64,000 bases of DNA from Sphingomonas parva (ex Maeng et al. 2020) (GTDB taxonomy: Bacteria > Pseudomonadota > Alphaproteobacteria > Sphingomonadales > Sphingomonadaceae), in contig NZ_SPDV01000017.1 of NCBI RefSeq assembly GCF_004564275.1, positions 1 through 64,000 of the forward strand, given 5' to 3'. The translations under genes were made by a program, and so were the position numbers. Of the stretch, positions 54,709 to 62,842 are shown one piece after another. The stretch's first letter is position 1. Each line of letters opens with the position of its first letter. The notes beneath the pieces were generated by a model. That model was not told the origin of the DNA, made no database searches, and saw only the letters and a program-made list of their open reading frames with translations.

Positions 54709-55788
54709 ATGAACCAAGGCAAGCCCGGGCTGCGCGAGAGGCTGGAGGCGAAGGCGAGGGAGCTCGGCTTCGCCGCCTTCGGCGTCGCACGGGCCGATGC
54801 CGCGCCGAAAAGCGGCGAGCGGCTGAGGGAATGGCTGGCGAGCGGCGCCCATGGCGAGATGATGTGGATGGAGGAGCGGGCCGAGCATCGCGCCTCCCCC
54901 GCCGGCCTGTGGCCGGACGTGCGCTCGGTCATTTCGCTGGGCATGAGCTACGCCCCGGCGGTGGATCCGCTCGCCCTCGCCGCGCGGCCGGAGATCGGAC
55001 GGATATCGGTCTACGCCCAGGGCAGCGATTATCACGACGTCGTGAAGAAGGCGCTGAAGGCGCTCGCGCGCTGGCTGGTCGAGGAGGCGGGTTGCGAGCT
55101 GAAGGTGTTCGTCGATACCGCCCCGGTGATGGAGAAGCCCCTGGCCGAAGCCGCCGGGCTTGGGTGGCAGGGCAAGCACACCAATCTGGTCAGCCGGTCC
55201 GACGGCAGCTGGCTCTTCCTGGGCGCGATCTACACGACGCTCGAGCTCGAGCCGCATTTCGGCGCGGCGCCCGCCCCGCACCGGGTCCATTGCGGTAGCT
55301 GCTCCGCCTGCCTCGACGCCTGTCCGACCGGCGCCTTTCCGGCGCCGTTCCGGCTCGATGCCCGACGTTGCATCTCCTACCTCACCATCGAGCACAAGGG
55401 ACCTATTCCCGAGGAATTCCGCGGCGCGATCGGCAACCGGATCTACGGTTGTGACGATTGCCTCTCGGTCTGCCCATGGAATCGATTCGCCGATACGGCG
55501 CGACGCAACCGCGCCTTCCTGCCGCGCGCAGAGCTGGTCGCGCCCGAGCTTTCCGACATCCTGGCTCTGGACGATGCCGGCTTCCGGCGCGTCTTCGCCG
55601 GCTCGCCGATCAAGCGGATCGGCCGCAACCGAATGGTTCGCAATGCGGCGATCGCGGCCGGCAACAGCGGCCGTGCGGAGCTGGCTCCGGTGCTGGAGAG
55701 GCTGACTGCCGACGAGGATCCGGTCGTGGCGGAAGCGGCGCGCTGGGCGCTCGCCAGGCTGCAGCCCCTGCTAAGCGCCGAAGTCTAG
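54709..55788 (+). CDS. queG: Epoxyqueuosine reductase QueG
   Basis: 359 residues. Cobalamin- and substrate-binding N-terminal region ([28 protein letters not shown] with conserved Asp and Lys) is followed by two 4Fe-4S sites, [15 protein letters not shown] and [16 protein letters not shown]-like C-terminal segment ([41 protein letters not shown]) is normal. QueG performs the last step of queuosine formation in tRNA. It ends in TAG overlapping the convergent lipoprotein gene by 4 bases. Confidence 0.95.
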   Translation: MNQGKPGLRERLEAKARELGFAAFGVARADAAPKSGERLREWLASGAHGEMMWMEERAEHRASPAGLWPDVRSVISLGMSYAPAVDPLALAARPEIGRISVYAQGSDYHDVVKKALKALARWLVEEAGCELKVFVDTAPVMEKPLAEAAGLGWQGKHTNLVSRSDGSWLFLGAIYTTLELEPHFGAAPAPHRVHCGSCSACLDACPTGAFPAPFRLDARRCISYLTIEHKGPIPEEFRGAIGNRIYGCDDCLSVCPWNRFADTARRNRAFLPRAELVAPELSDILALDDAGFRRVFAGSPIKRIGRNRMVRNAAIAAGNSGRAELAPVLERLTADEDPVVAEAARWALARLQPLLSAEV

Positions 55789-56168
55789 CGCGCCTTGTGA
55801 CCGAGCGCGGCGACGCAGCTCGCGCGGTCGAAATCGCCGCCGTCGGGAAGCCGCGCATCGACATGGGTGGCGATTGGCTCCCCGCCGCCGCGCGGGGGAT
55901 AGAAATAGACGTCGAGAACGCAGGCGGGGCCGGCGAATTGCAGCTTTCGTGCGGCCCCCTCTCGAAGGTCGAGCTCGGGGCGGCCGAATTGCCCTTCCAC
56001 CACCCGCGCGGTTCGCCCGATCACGCTCTCCAGCCCGGCGACGCTGTAGCTCTGCACCCGGACCGGCTGACCAGCCGGAGCCGGAGCATCGACGGCTCGC
56101 GGCGCGCAGGCGGTCGCCGTCACCGCGGCCGCGAGCAGGAGAGGAAGGCTGCGCGGCATGAGCGTCAT
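55785..56168 (-). CDS. Small lipoprotein of unknown function
   Basis: 127 residues from the ATG at 56168, chosen because it overlaps the EI24 gene's stop (ATGA). A lipoprotein signal ([13 protein letters not shown]) gives a lipobox Cys near residue 20. The mature part has [53 protein letters not shown], with two further cysteines; it is probably anchored in the outer membrane. It is co-transcribed downstream of the EI24 gene. Confidence 0.8.
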   Translation of the reverse strand: MTLMPRSLPLLLAAAVTATACAPRAVDAPAPAGQPVRVQSYSVAGLESVIGRTARVVEGQFGRPELDLREGAARKLQFAGPACVLDVYFYPPRGGGEPIATHVDARLPDGGDFDRASCVAALGHKAR

Positions 56169-56845
56169 CTTTGGTCCCGGTGAAACAAATGCGTGGCGGC
56201 CGCAGCGCTGACCAGCGGCGCCAGCAGATTGGCAAAGGGGATCAGAAATAGCCATGTGGAAATGAGCCCAAGCGCCGCGCGCTGCACCCGTGTCGCCGCG
56301 AGCCATCGCTCGAGCGCCGCTCCCTGGAGATGTCGCGCCGCCACCATCTCGCCGAGGTCGCGGCCGAGCGCGAGAGCATTCACCGCGGAGAAGAGAAGGA
56401 GCGGGCCGATTCCTGTGACCAGCAGCAGCAGGTAGAAGGGCGCGGCGAGCAGGTTCCATAACAGGATGCGTCCCGCTGATCGCAAGGACAGGCTGAGGGA
56501 ACGGGCGAAGGGCAGCGGCCGGCTCCGCGCCCGCGGATAATGGAGCGCCTCCACCGCGTCGACGATCTCGTCGCTGAACAGGCCGATCACCGCGATCGCG
56601 ATCGCCGGGAAGAGGAACCACAGTCCAAGCAGCCCCGCGAGCAGCGCGACGGCGGTTCCACCACTACCGCCGAGGGGGCAGCTGGCGGAGACCAGGCTGC
56701 ACGGGTCGGTCCCGGAGAGCAGCCAGCCGATCGCGCCTGCCGCCGCGGCGAACAGGAACAGGGTGAGGAGAATGGATTTCGCCAGCACCTTCAGGAAGGC
56801 ACGGTCGCCGAGCTGGCCGGCGGCGCGGAGGAAGGCCCTGAGCAT
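56165..56845 (-). CDS. EI24/CysZ-like membrane protein
   Basis: 226 residues from the ATG at 56845; an upstream in-frame ATG at 56929 lacks support. Four main hydrophobic blocks: ILLTLFLFAAAAGAIGWLL, TAVALLAGLLGLWFLFPAIAIAVIGLF, ILLWNLLAAPFYLLLLVTGIGPLLLFSAVNA and LGLISTWLFLIPFANLLAPLVSAAAATH. The central DEIVDAVEALHYPRAR and GRDLGEMVAARHLQG segments match EI24-domain proteins; bacterial relatives such as CysZ import sulfate. No cys genes are nearby, so sulfate transport is not certain. Confidence 0.85.
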   Translation of the reverse strand: MLRAFLRAAGQLGDRAFLKVLAKSILLTLFLFAAAAGAIGWLLSGTDPCSLVSASCPLGGSGGTAVALLAGLLGLWFLFPAIAIAVIGLFSDEIVDAVEALHYPRARSRPLPFARSLSLSLRSAGRILLWNLLAAPFYLLLLVTGIGPLLLFSAVNALALGRDLGEMVAARHLQGAALERWLAATRVQRAALGLISTWLFLIPFANLLAPLVSAAAATHLFHRDQR

Positions 56846-56943
56846 GCGCCTTGCTGGCCCTGTCGGCGCCGCAGGGTCAAGCGGTTGATCGGGCGCGGCG
56901 GGCGGGCTAGGGCCCGCGCTTTCCCGCAACGAAAGATCTGCCC

Positions 56944-57942
56944 GTGACCGAACCTCGTCTCGACGTCCTTTGCATCGGCAACGCCATCGTCGACGTCATT
57001 GCCGCCGCCGACGACGGCTTCCTCGCCGCCGAAGGGCTCGACAAGGGATCGATGCGGCTGATCGATGCGGCGGAGGCGACCCGCCTCTACGGCAAGATGG
57101 GTCCGGGCCGGGAGATCAGCGGCGGCTCCGCCGGGAACACTGCTGCCGGCGTGGCCATGCTTGGGGCGCGCGCCGGCTTCGTCGGCCAGGTCGCGGACGA
57201 CCAGCTCGGCGAGGTCTATGCCCACGACATCCGCTCGACCGGGGTCGAGTTCACCACGCCCTTCCGGGAGGGCGGCGACGTGCCGACCGCCCGCTCGCTG
57301 ATCCTGGTGACACCCGACGCGCAGCGGACGATGAACACCTTCCTCGGCGCGGCCCAGCATCTCGATACGTCCATGCTCGATGAGGAGCAGGTTCGCGACG
57401 CCGCGATTCTCTACCTCGAAGGCTATCTGTGGGATCCGGAGACTCCGCGGGCGGCGATGGAGCGTGCGATCGCCGTCTCGCACGAGGCGGGGCGGCGGGT
57501 GGCCTTCACCCTGTCGGACAGCTTCTGCGTCGATCGCCACCGCGACGGCTTCAACCGCCTGCTCGACGAGAAGAAGGTCGACATCCTGTTCGCCAACGAA
57601 GCGGAGATCGTCTCGCTGACCGGGAAGGACGATTTCGACGCCGCGGTCGCCGAGGCCGCGCAGCGCGTGCCGCTGCTCGTCGTGACCCGCAGCGAGAAGG
57701 GGGCGATTGCGGTCGAGAACGGCCGCCGGGTCGACGTCGCCGCCGAGCCGGTCGAGCAGGTCGTCGACACCACCGGCGCGGGCGATCTGTTCGCCGCGGG
57801 CTTCCTCGCCGGCCTGGCGCAGCAGCGCCCGCTCGATCAGGCCCTGCGGATGGGCGCCATCGCCGCTGCGGAGGTGATCTCGCATTACGGGGCGCGGCCG
57901 GAAGCCGATCTGAAGGCGCTGGTGGCGCAGACGCTCGGCTGA
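56944..57942 (+). CDS. PfkB-family carbohydrate/adenosine kinase
   Basis: 332 residues from a GTG at 56944. First PfkB signature region GGSAGNTAAGVAMLGARAGFVGQVADDQLGE, second signature DTTGAGDLFAAGFLAGLAQQ with the catalytic Asp, and NEAEIVSLTGKDD before it. The order and a length near 330 fit the adenosine-kinase-like branch of PfkB proteins in alphaproteobacteria. Substrate is inferred only. It is divergent from the EI24 gene and ends at a bidirectional terminator. Confidence 0.9.
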   Translation: MTEPRLDVLCIGNAIVDVIAAADDGFLAAEGLDKGSMRLIDAAEATRLYGKMGPGREISGGSAGNTAAGVAMLGARAGFVGQVADDQLGEVYAHDIRSTGVEFTTPFREGGDVPTARSLILVTPDAQRTMNTFLGAAQHLDTSMLDEEQVRDAAILYLEGYLWDPETPRAAMERAIAVSHEAGRRVAFTLSDSFCVDRHRDGFNRLLDEKKVDILFANEAEIVSLTGKDDFDAAVAEAAQRVPLLVVTRSEKGAIAVENGRRVDVAAEPVEQVVDTTGAGDLFAAGFLAGLAQQRPLDQALRMGAIAAAEVISHYGARPEADLKALVAQTLG

Positions 57943-57993
57943 GCCTCGTCGCGGAGGCCGGCCCCGAGCCGGTCAGCGGCCGCTTCGCACAAC

Positions 57994-58023
57994 AAAAAAG
58001 GGAGGCTTTCGCCTCCCTTTTTC
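57994..58023. terminator. Bidirectional rho-independent terminator
   Basis: AAAAAGGGAGGC (57995-58006) pairs with GCCTCCCTTTTT (58011-58022) around TTTC. It has an A-run on one side and T-run on the other, so it serves both the kinase gene (plus) and the convergent permease gene (minus). Confidence 0.9.
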
Positions 58024-58043
58024 TTTGCCTGGAGAGGCCCGCC

Positions 58044-59615
58044 TCAGCGGGCTTCGTCGACGCCCGGGATCTCCGGCGCCAGCTCGTGGATCTCCGGCTC
58101 GTGCACCTCGACGATGCCGCGGCCGAGGTGGCTGTGGCGATAACCGTAGAGGCCGTAGAAGACGAGGCCGATCGCCGTCCACGCGGGAAGGACCAGCATC
58201 GCTTCGAGAGGCAGGTTGAAGAACAGGAACACGCAGCCGATCACGGTCAGGGTCGCGACCAGGCCGACCGCCGGCACGCGGAAGGCGCGGCGACGGTTCG
58301 GATCGATGCGGCGAAGCTGCCACACCGCGATCGCCACCATCAGGAAGGCGTAGAGCGTGCCCGCATTGGCGATGTCGGCGAGCGCGCCGACCGGGAAGAA
58401 GGCTGCGGCCACCGCGACGATGAGGCCGGTGATGATGGTGACGACGTGCGGCGTCTTCCAGCGCGGGTGCACCCTGGAAAGGGCCTCCGGCAGCAGGCCG
58501 TCGCGCGCCATCACGAAGAAGATGCGGGTCTGGCCGAACAGCAGGATCAGGATGACCGAGGGCAAAGCGATGAACGCGGCGTAGCCGATCAGATTGCCGA
58601 CCGTGCCGTAGCCGATGGTGTGCAGCACATGCGCGAGCGGCTCGCGCGAGCAGACCAGCGCTTCGGCGAACTGCGCCGTGGCGCACTGCGTCGCCAGCGT
58701 CTCACCGGTCGGGAGCGGAACGCCGTCGGCGCCCATCACCGGCTGGCCACCGATCGATCCGACCGCACCGGCGGTCACCAGCATGTAGAAAATGGTGCAG
58801 ATCAGCAGGCTGCCGATCAGCCCGATCGGCACGTTGCGCTGCGGGTTCTTGGTCTCCTCGGCCGCGGTCGAGACCGCGTCGAAGCCGACGTAGGCGAAGA
58901 ACATCGTCGCCGCCGCGCCGACGATGCCGACGCCCGAGCCGAAGCCGCCGAACAGCCCGCCAGGTGCGAACGGCGTGAAATTGTCCGTCTTCATCTCCGG
59001 CAGGGTGAGCACGACGAACGCGGTCAGCGCGGTCACCTTCACCGCCACCAGGATGGCGTTGAACTTCGCGCTCTCCGAGGTGCCGATGACCAGCAGGCCG
59101 GTCATCAGCAGCGCGATCAGCAGGGCGGGCAGGTTGATGAAGCCGCCCGGCTGGCCGCCGAGAAAGACGGGGCCGGCACTCAGCCAGGTGGGGAAGTCTA
59201 TACCCCAGCTTCGCTCGACCACCGTGCCTATGAAATAGTTGGACCAGCCGACCGACACGGCGGACGCGCCGACCGCATATTCGAGCAGAAGGGCCCATCC
59301 GACCGTCCAGGCCAGGAATTCGCCCTGGACGGCATAGGAATAGGTGTAGGCGGAGCCCGCGACCGGGACCATTGAGGCGATCTCGGCGTAGCACAGGGCC
59401 GCCACGATGCAGACGGCGCCGGCAATGACGAAGCTGATCAGCAGGCCCGGGCCGGCCTTCTGCGCACCGACCGAGGTCAAAACGAAGATGCCCGTTCCGA
59501 TGATGCAGCCGACGCCGAAGAGGGTCAGCTGCAGCGCGCCCAGCGAGCGGTGCAGCGATTTCTTCTCGGCGGTGGCAAGAATGGCATCGAGAGGCTTTAC
59601 GCGCCCGAATATCAT
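58044..59615 (-). CDS. APC-family amino acid permease
   Basis: 523 residues with about 12-13 membrane helices. The first helix has GVGCIIGTGIFVL, the unwound substrate-binding motif of APC transporters; later VPVAGSAYTYSYAVQGEFLAWTVGWALLLEY and FAYVGFDAVSTAAEETKNPQRNVPIGL are typical of the cationic amino acid (CAT-like) branch. An extracellular loop with two cysteines (ATQCATAQFAEALVCS) is present. The C-terminal tail has repeated acidic HExE motifs. It imports amino acids with protons. It is monocistronic. Confidence 0.92.
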   Translation of the reverse strand: MIFGRVKPLDAILATAEKKSLHRSLGALQLTLFGVGCIIGTGIFVLTSVGAQKAGPGLLISFVIAGAVCIVAALCYAEIASMVPVAGSAYTYSYAVQGEFLAWTVGWALLLEYAVGASAVSVGWSNYFIGTVVERSWGIDFPTWLSAGPVFLGGQPGGFINLPALLIALLMTGLLVIGTSESAKFNAILVAVKVTALTAFVVLTLPEMKTDNFTPFAPGGLFGGFGSGVGIVGAAATMFFAYVGFDAVSTAAEETKNPQRNVPIGLIGSLLICTIFYMLVTAGAVGSIGGQPVMGADGVPLPTGETLATQCATAQFAEALVCSREPLAHVLHTIGYGTVGNLIGYAAFIALPSVILILLFGQTRIFFVMARDGLLPEALSRVHPRWKTPHVVTIITGLIVAVAAAFFPVGALADIANAGTLYAFLMVAIAVWQLRRIDPNRRRAFRVPAVGLVATLTVIGCVFLFFNLPLEAMLVLPAWTAIGLVFYGLYGYRHSHLGRGIVEVHEPEIHELAPEIPGVDEAR

Positions 59616-59727
59616 TACCCGTCCCCTTGAGGTGTGCGGCGCGTGAGCGCGCCCTTATGGATTGCGGCGGAGCCTAGTCGCTAATTTCGCAGCCGCAAAG
59701 ACGGAAAGAAGCACGGGCGCGGCCGGT

Positions 59728-60105
59728 TCAGCGGGCCAGCATCGGCCCGAGCGGGCGGCCGCCGAACAGGTGAACATGGAGATGCGGGACCTCCTGGCCG
59801 GCGTGTCCGCCGACGTTGGCGAGCAGGCGATAGCCGGGCGCGACGAGATCATGCTCCCGGGCGATGTGGCCGACGGCGCGGATGAACCCGGCGATCTCGT
59901 CGTCCGTCGCGCGGGCCGAGAAATCGTCCCACGAGACATAGGCGCCCTTGGGGATGACCAGGATGTGCACCGGCGCCGCGGGATTGATGTCGTGAAACGC
60001 GAGGGCGTGCTCGTCCTCATAGACCTTCCTGGCCGGAATCTCGCCGCGCAGGATGCGGGCGAAGATGTTGTCGGAATCGTAGGGAAGGGTGGCGTCGATC
60101 GGCAC
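59728..60105 (-). CDS. HIT-family nucleotide-binding protein
   Basis: 125 residues. The histidine triad HLHVHLFGGRPLGPM near the end and DIFARILRGEIPARKVYED with HDINPAAPVHILVIPK earlier are the full HIT pattern. It hydrolyses nucleoside phosphoramidates or AMP-lysine-type adducts. The gene stands alone; upstream is the divergent sspB. Confidence 0.94.
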   Translation of the reverse strand: MPIDATLPYDSDNIFARILRGEIPARKVYEDEHALAFHDINPAAPVHILVIPKGAYVSWDDFSARATDDEIAGFIRAVGHIAREHDLVAPGYRLLANVGGHAGQEVPHLHVHLFGGRPLGPMLAR

Positions 60106-60200
60106 AAGCAGCCTCCTATCGGATTGATCCGGATCAAACGGCGCGCGCAGTCCGCGCGCAAGTGCTTGACCCCGGCCCGGTCTGCGCTACCACGGACCTC

Positions 60201-60686
60201 ATGCAGGACGATATGCCCGACAGCCTGATTCCCTATGACGAGATCGTGCAGGAGGCGCTGCGCGCGGTCGTCGGGCGCGTGCTTGGCGAGGTGGAATCGA
60301 GCGGCCGCCTCCCGGGCGAGCACCATTTCTACATCACCTTCAAGACCAACGCCGTCGGGGTGGACATCCCGCGCCACCTTTCCGAACGCTTCCCGGACGA
60401 GATGACGATCGTCATCCAGAACCGCTTCTGGGACCTCAAGGTCGCGGAGGACGGGTTCGAGGTCGGGCTCAGCTTCAACCAGATGCCGGCCAAATTGGTG
60501 ATCCCGTTCTCGGCGATCACCGGCTTCGTCGATCCGGCCGTGAATTTCGCCCTCCAGTTCCAGGCCCAGGCCGACGAGGCCGATCTCCAGGAGCACGAGG
60601 AAGCGGAGAACGACCATCCGGCGCCGGTCGAGCCGGTCGAGGACGGCTCCAATGTCGTCTCGGTGGACTTCAGCCGCAAAAAATAG
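60201..60686 (+). CDS. sspB: SspB-like ClpXP adaptor
   Basis: 161 residues from the ATG at 60201; MPDSL at 60213 is an alternative. FYITFKTNAVGVDIPRHLSERFPDEMTIVIQNRFWDLKVAEDGFEVGLSFNQMPAKLVIPFSAITGFVDP is the SspB fold that holds ssrA-tagged substrates. The acidic, disordered linker and the final NVVSVDFSRKK form the ClpX-binding tail. This is the shortened alphaproteobacterial type. It delivers ssrA-tagged proteins to ClpXP. Confidence 0.92.
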   Translation: MQDDMPDSLIPYDEIVQEALRAVVGRVLGEVESSGRLPGEHHFYITFKTNAVGVDIPRHLSERFPDEMTIVIQNRFWDLKVAEDGFEVGLSFNQMPAKLVIPFSAITGFVDPAVNFALQFQAQADEADLQEHEEAENDHPAPVEPVEDGSNVVSVDFSRKK

Positions 60687-60793
60687 GCTCGAGCAGCAGC
60701 ACGTGACCGTGCGCGTGACGAGCGCGTGTGCACGGCGCTTTTCTTGCGCTTCGGAACGCCATAAGGGCCGGGCAAACGCCTGATGGAGTTCCC

Positions 60794-62194
60794 ATGACCT
60801 CGCTCACCACCTCCCGCACCGAAACTGACAGCTTCGGCCCGATCGACGTTCCCGGTGACAGCTATTGGGGCGCGCAGACGCAGCGCTCGATCCAGAACTT
60901 CCCGTTCGGGCCGCGCGAGACGATGCCGGCCGAGATCGTCCACGCCCTTGGCTTCGTGAAGCAGGCGGCGGCGCGGGTGAACGCGCGCATCGGCGGCCTC
61001 GACGCCGAACTGGCCGAGGCGATCCAGCAGGCCGCGGGCGAAGTCGCCGCCGGCACCCATGACGATCAATTCCCGCTCGTCATCTGGCAGACCGGCTCGG
61101 GCACCCAGTCGAACATGAATGCCAATGAGGTCATCGCCGGCCGCGCCAACGAGATCCTGACCGGCAACCGCGGCGGCAAGAGCCCGGTCCACCCCAACGA
61201 TCATGTCAACAAGGGGCAGTCGTCGAACGACAGCTTCCCGACGGCGATGCACGTCGCTGCGGCACGCGCCGTCGACGGGCGGCTGCTGCCGGCGCTGCAG
61301 CGGATGCACCGTCGTCTCGCTGCCCAGGCTGAGGCCTGGGACCGGATCGTGAAGATCGGCCGCACCCACCTGCAGGATGCGACGCCGCTGACCCTGGGCC
61401 AGGAATTCTCCGGTTATGCGGCCCAGATCGAGGATGCCATCGAACGCGTTCGCGGCGTGCTCCCGCGAGTGCTTCGGCTCGCCCAGGGCGGCACCGCGGT
61501 CGGCACCGGCCTGAACGCGCCGAAGGGCTTCGCGGACGCCTTCGCCGAGGAGGTCGCGCGCCTCACCAAGCTGCCGTTCACCAGCGCGCCGAACAAGTTC
61601 GAGGCCCTGGCCAGCCACGACACTCTGGTCGAGCTCTCCGGCGTGCTCAACGTGATCGCCGTCTCGCTGACGAAGATCGCCAACGACATTCGTCTTCTCG
61701 GTTCGGGTCCGCGCTGCGGGCTCGGCGAGCTCAAGCTGCCGGAGAACGAGCCGGGCAGCTCGATCATGCCGGGCAAGGTTAACCCGACCCAGGCGGAGAT
61801 GCTGACGATGGTCGCCGCCCAGGTCATGGGCAACCACACGGCGGTGACGATCGGCGGCCTGCAGGGCCATATGGAGCTGAACGTGTTCAAGCCGCTGATC
61901 GGCGCGAACGTGCTTCGCTCCATCGACCTGCTTGCGACCGGCATGGAGAGCTTCACCGAGCGGACGCTCGACGGCCTCGAGCCCGACGAGCGCCGGATCT
62001 CCGATCTGATGAACCGCTCGCTGATGCTGGTCACGGCGCTCGCCCCGGAGATCGGCTACGATAATGCCGCCAACATCGCGAAGCACGCGCACAAGAAGGG
62101 CCTCACGCTCAAGGAAGCGGGCCTGGACCTCGGCCTGGTCGACGAAGCCACGTTCGATCGCGTCGTGAAGCCGGAGACGATGCTCGGCCGGTGA
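60794..62194 (+). CDS. fumC: Fumarate hydratase, class II
   Basis: 466 residues from the ATG at 60794 (TGGAG upstream). Motifs: [38 protein letters not shown], and the lyase signature [16 protein letters not shown]. The catalytic His ([10 protein letters not shown]) and Ser (in [10 protein letters not shown]) are present. It hydrates fumarate to L-malate in the TCA cycle. The length is usual. Alone in its transcription unit. Confidence 0.95.
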   Translation: MTSLTTSRTETDSFGPIDVPGDSYWGAQTQRSIQNFPFGPRETMPAEIVHALGFVKQAAARVNARIGGLDAELAEAIQQAAGEVAAGTHDDQFPLVIWQTGSGTQSNMNANEVIAGRANEILTGNRGGKSPVHPNDHVNKGQSSNDSFPTAMHVAAARAVDGRLLPALQRMHRRLAAQAEAWDRIVKIGRTHLQDATPLTLGQEFSGYAAQIEDAIERVRGVLPRVLRLAQGGTAVGTGLNAPKGFADAFAEEVARLTKLPFTSAPNKFEALASHDTLVELSGVLNVIAVSLTKIANDIRLLGSGPRCGLGELKLPENEPGSSIMPGKVNPTQAEMLTMVAAQVMGNHTAVTIGGLQGHMELNVFKPLIGANVLRSIDLLATGMESFTERTLDGLEPDERRISDLMNRSLMLVTALAPEIGYDNAANIAKHAHKKGLTLKEAGLDLGLVDEATFDRVVKPETMLGR

Positions 62195-62200
62195 GGCCTG

Positions 62201-62230
62201 TTCCTCCCCGGGGCTCTGCTCGGGGAGGAA
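62201..62230. terminator. Hairpin after fumC
   Basis: TTCCTCCCCG (62201-62210) and CGGGGAGGAA (62221-62230) are perfect inverted repeats around a 10-base loop, 6 bases after fumC's stop. There is no T-run. The right arm also gives a GGGGAGG ribosome-site-like sequence before a possible GTG start of the next gene. Confidence 0.45.
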
Positions 62231-62279
62231 TGTGAACTCTTCCCCTTCGCGGCCGGGCAGTCCTGCGCTAGCCGGGCGC

Positions 62280-62738
62280 ATGCTTGCGATCGTCGAAGCG
62301 GATTTGGGCGCAGCCGACGTCCGCGCCCTCCTCGCCCTTCATCTCGCCGGCATGCACGCCAGCTCGCCGCCCGGCCACGTCTTCGCGCTCGATCTCTCCG
62401 GCCTGCGGACGCCCGACGTCACCGTCTGGCAGGCCCGTGCGGGCGGTGCGCTGGCGGGGATCGGCGCACTGAAGGCGCTCGGCGACGGCACCGGCGAGCT
62501 GAAGTCGATGCGGACCCATCCGGACCATCTCCGCACCGGCGTGGCCGCGGCGCTGCTCGAGTACATCGTCGCGGAAGCACGGGCACGCGGCTATCGGCGT
62601 CTCAGCCTCGAGACGGGCAGCGGCGCCGCTTTCGAGCCGGCTCTGGCCCTGTACCGCAGGCGCGGCTTTGCGGAGGGCGACGCGTTCGGCGGCTACGTCC
62701 CGACCGACTTCAACCAGCTGCTTCACCTGCCACTCTAA
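62280..62738 (+). CDS. GNAT-family N-acetyltransferase
   Basis: 152 residues from the ATG at 62280, chosen because family similarity begins here; a GTG at 62232, with GGGGAGGAA before it, would add 16 residues. The acetyl-CoA motif is LKSMRTHPDHLRTGVAAALLEYIVAEARARGYRRLSLETG, followed by FEPALALYRRRGFAEGDAF. Such proteins acetylate small molecules or protein ends. The acceptor is unknown. It is convergent with the GH2 gene. Confidence 0.88.
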   Translation: MLAIVEADLGAADVRALLALHLAGMHASSPPGHVFALDLSGLRTPDVTVWQARAGGALAGIGALKALGDGTGELKSMRTHPDHLRTGVAAALLEYIVAEARARGYRRLSLETGSGAAFEPALALYRRRGFAEGDAFGGYVPTDFNQLLHLPL

Positions 62739-62743
62739 GGCCT

Positions 62744-62842
62744 TCAGCGGGCTTCGGCGCTCTCCCGTTCCGCATACCAATTGGCGAGAATGTCGAACGC
62801 TGCCTTGCGCGCGCCCGTCTCGGAGATCAGGCCCTTCCTGTT
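62744..62842 (-). other. Displaced C-terminal coding tail of the GH2 gene
   Basis: Beyond the TAG the same frame stays open for 32 codons, reading NRKGLISETGARKAAFDILA and ending EAR before a TGA at 62744. This is the normal C-terminal end of GH2 barrels, so the coding sequence is continuous except for the amber codon. Confidence 0.8.
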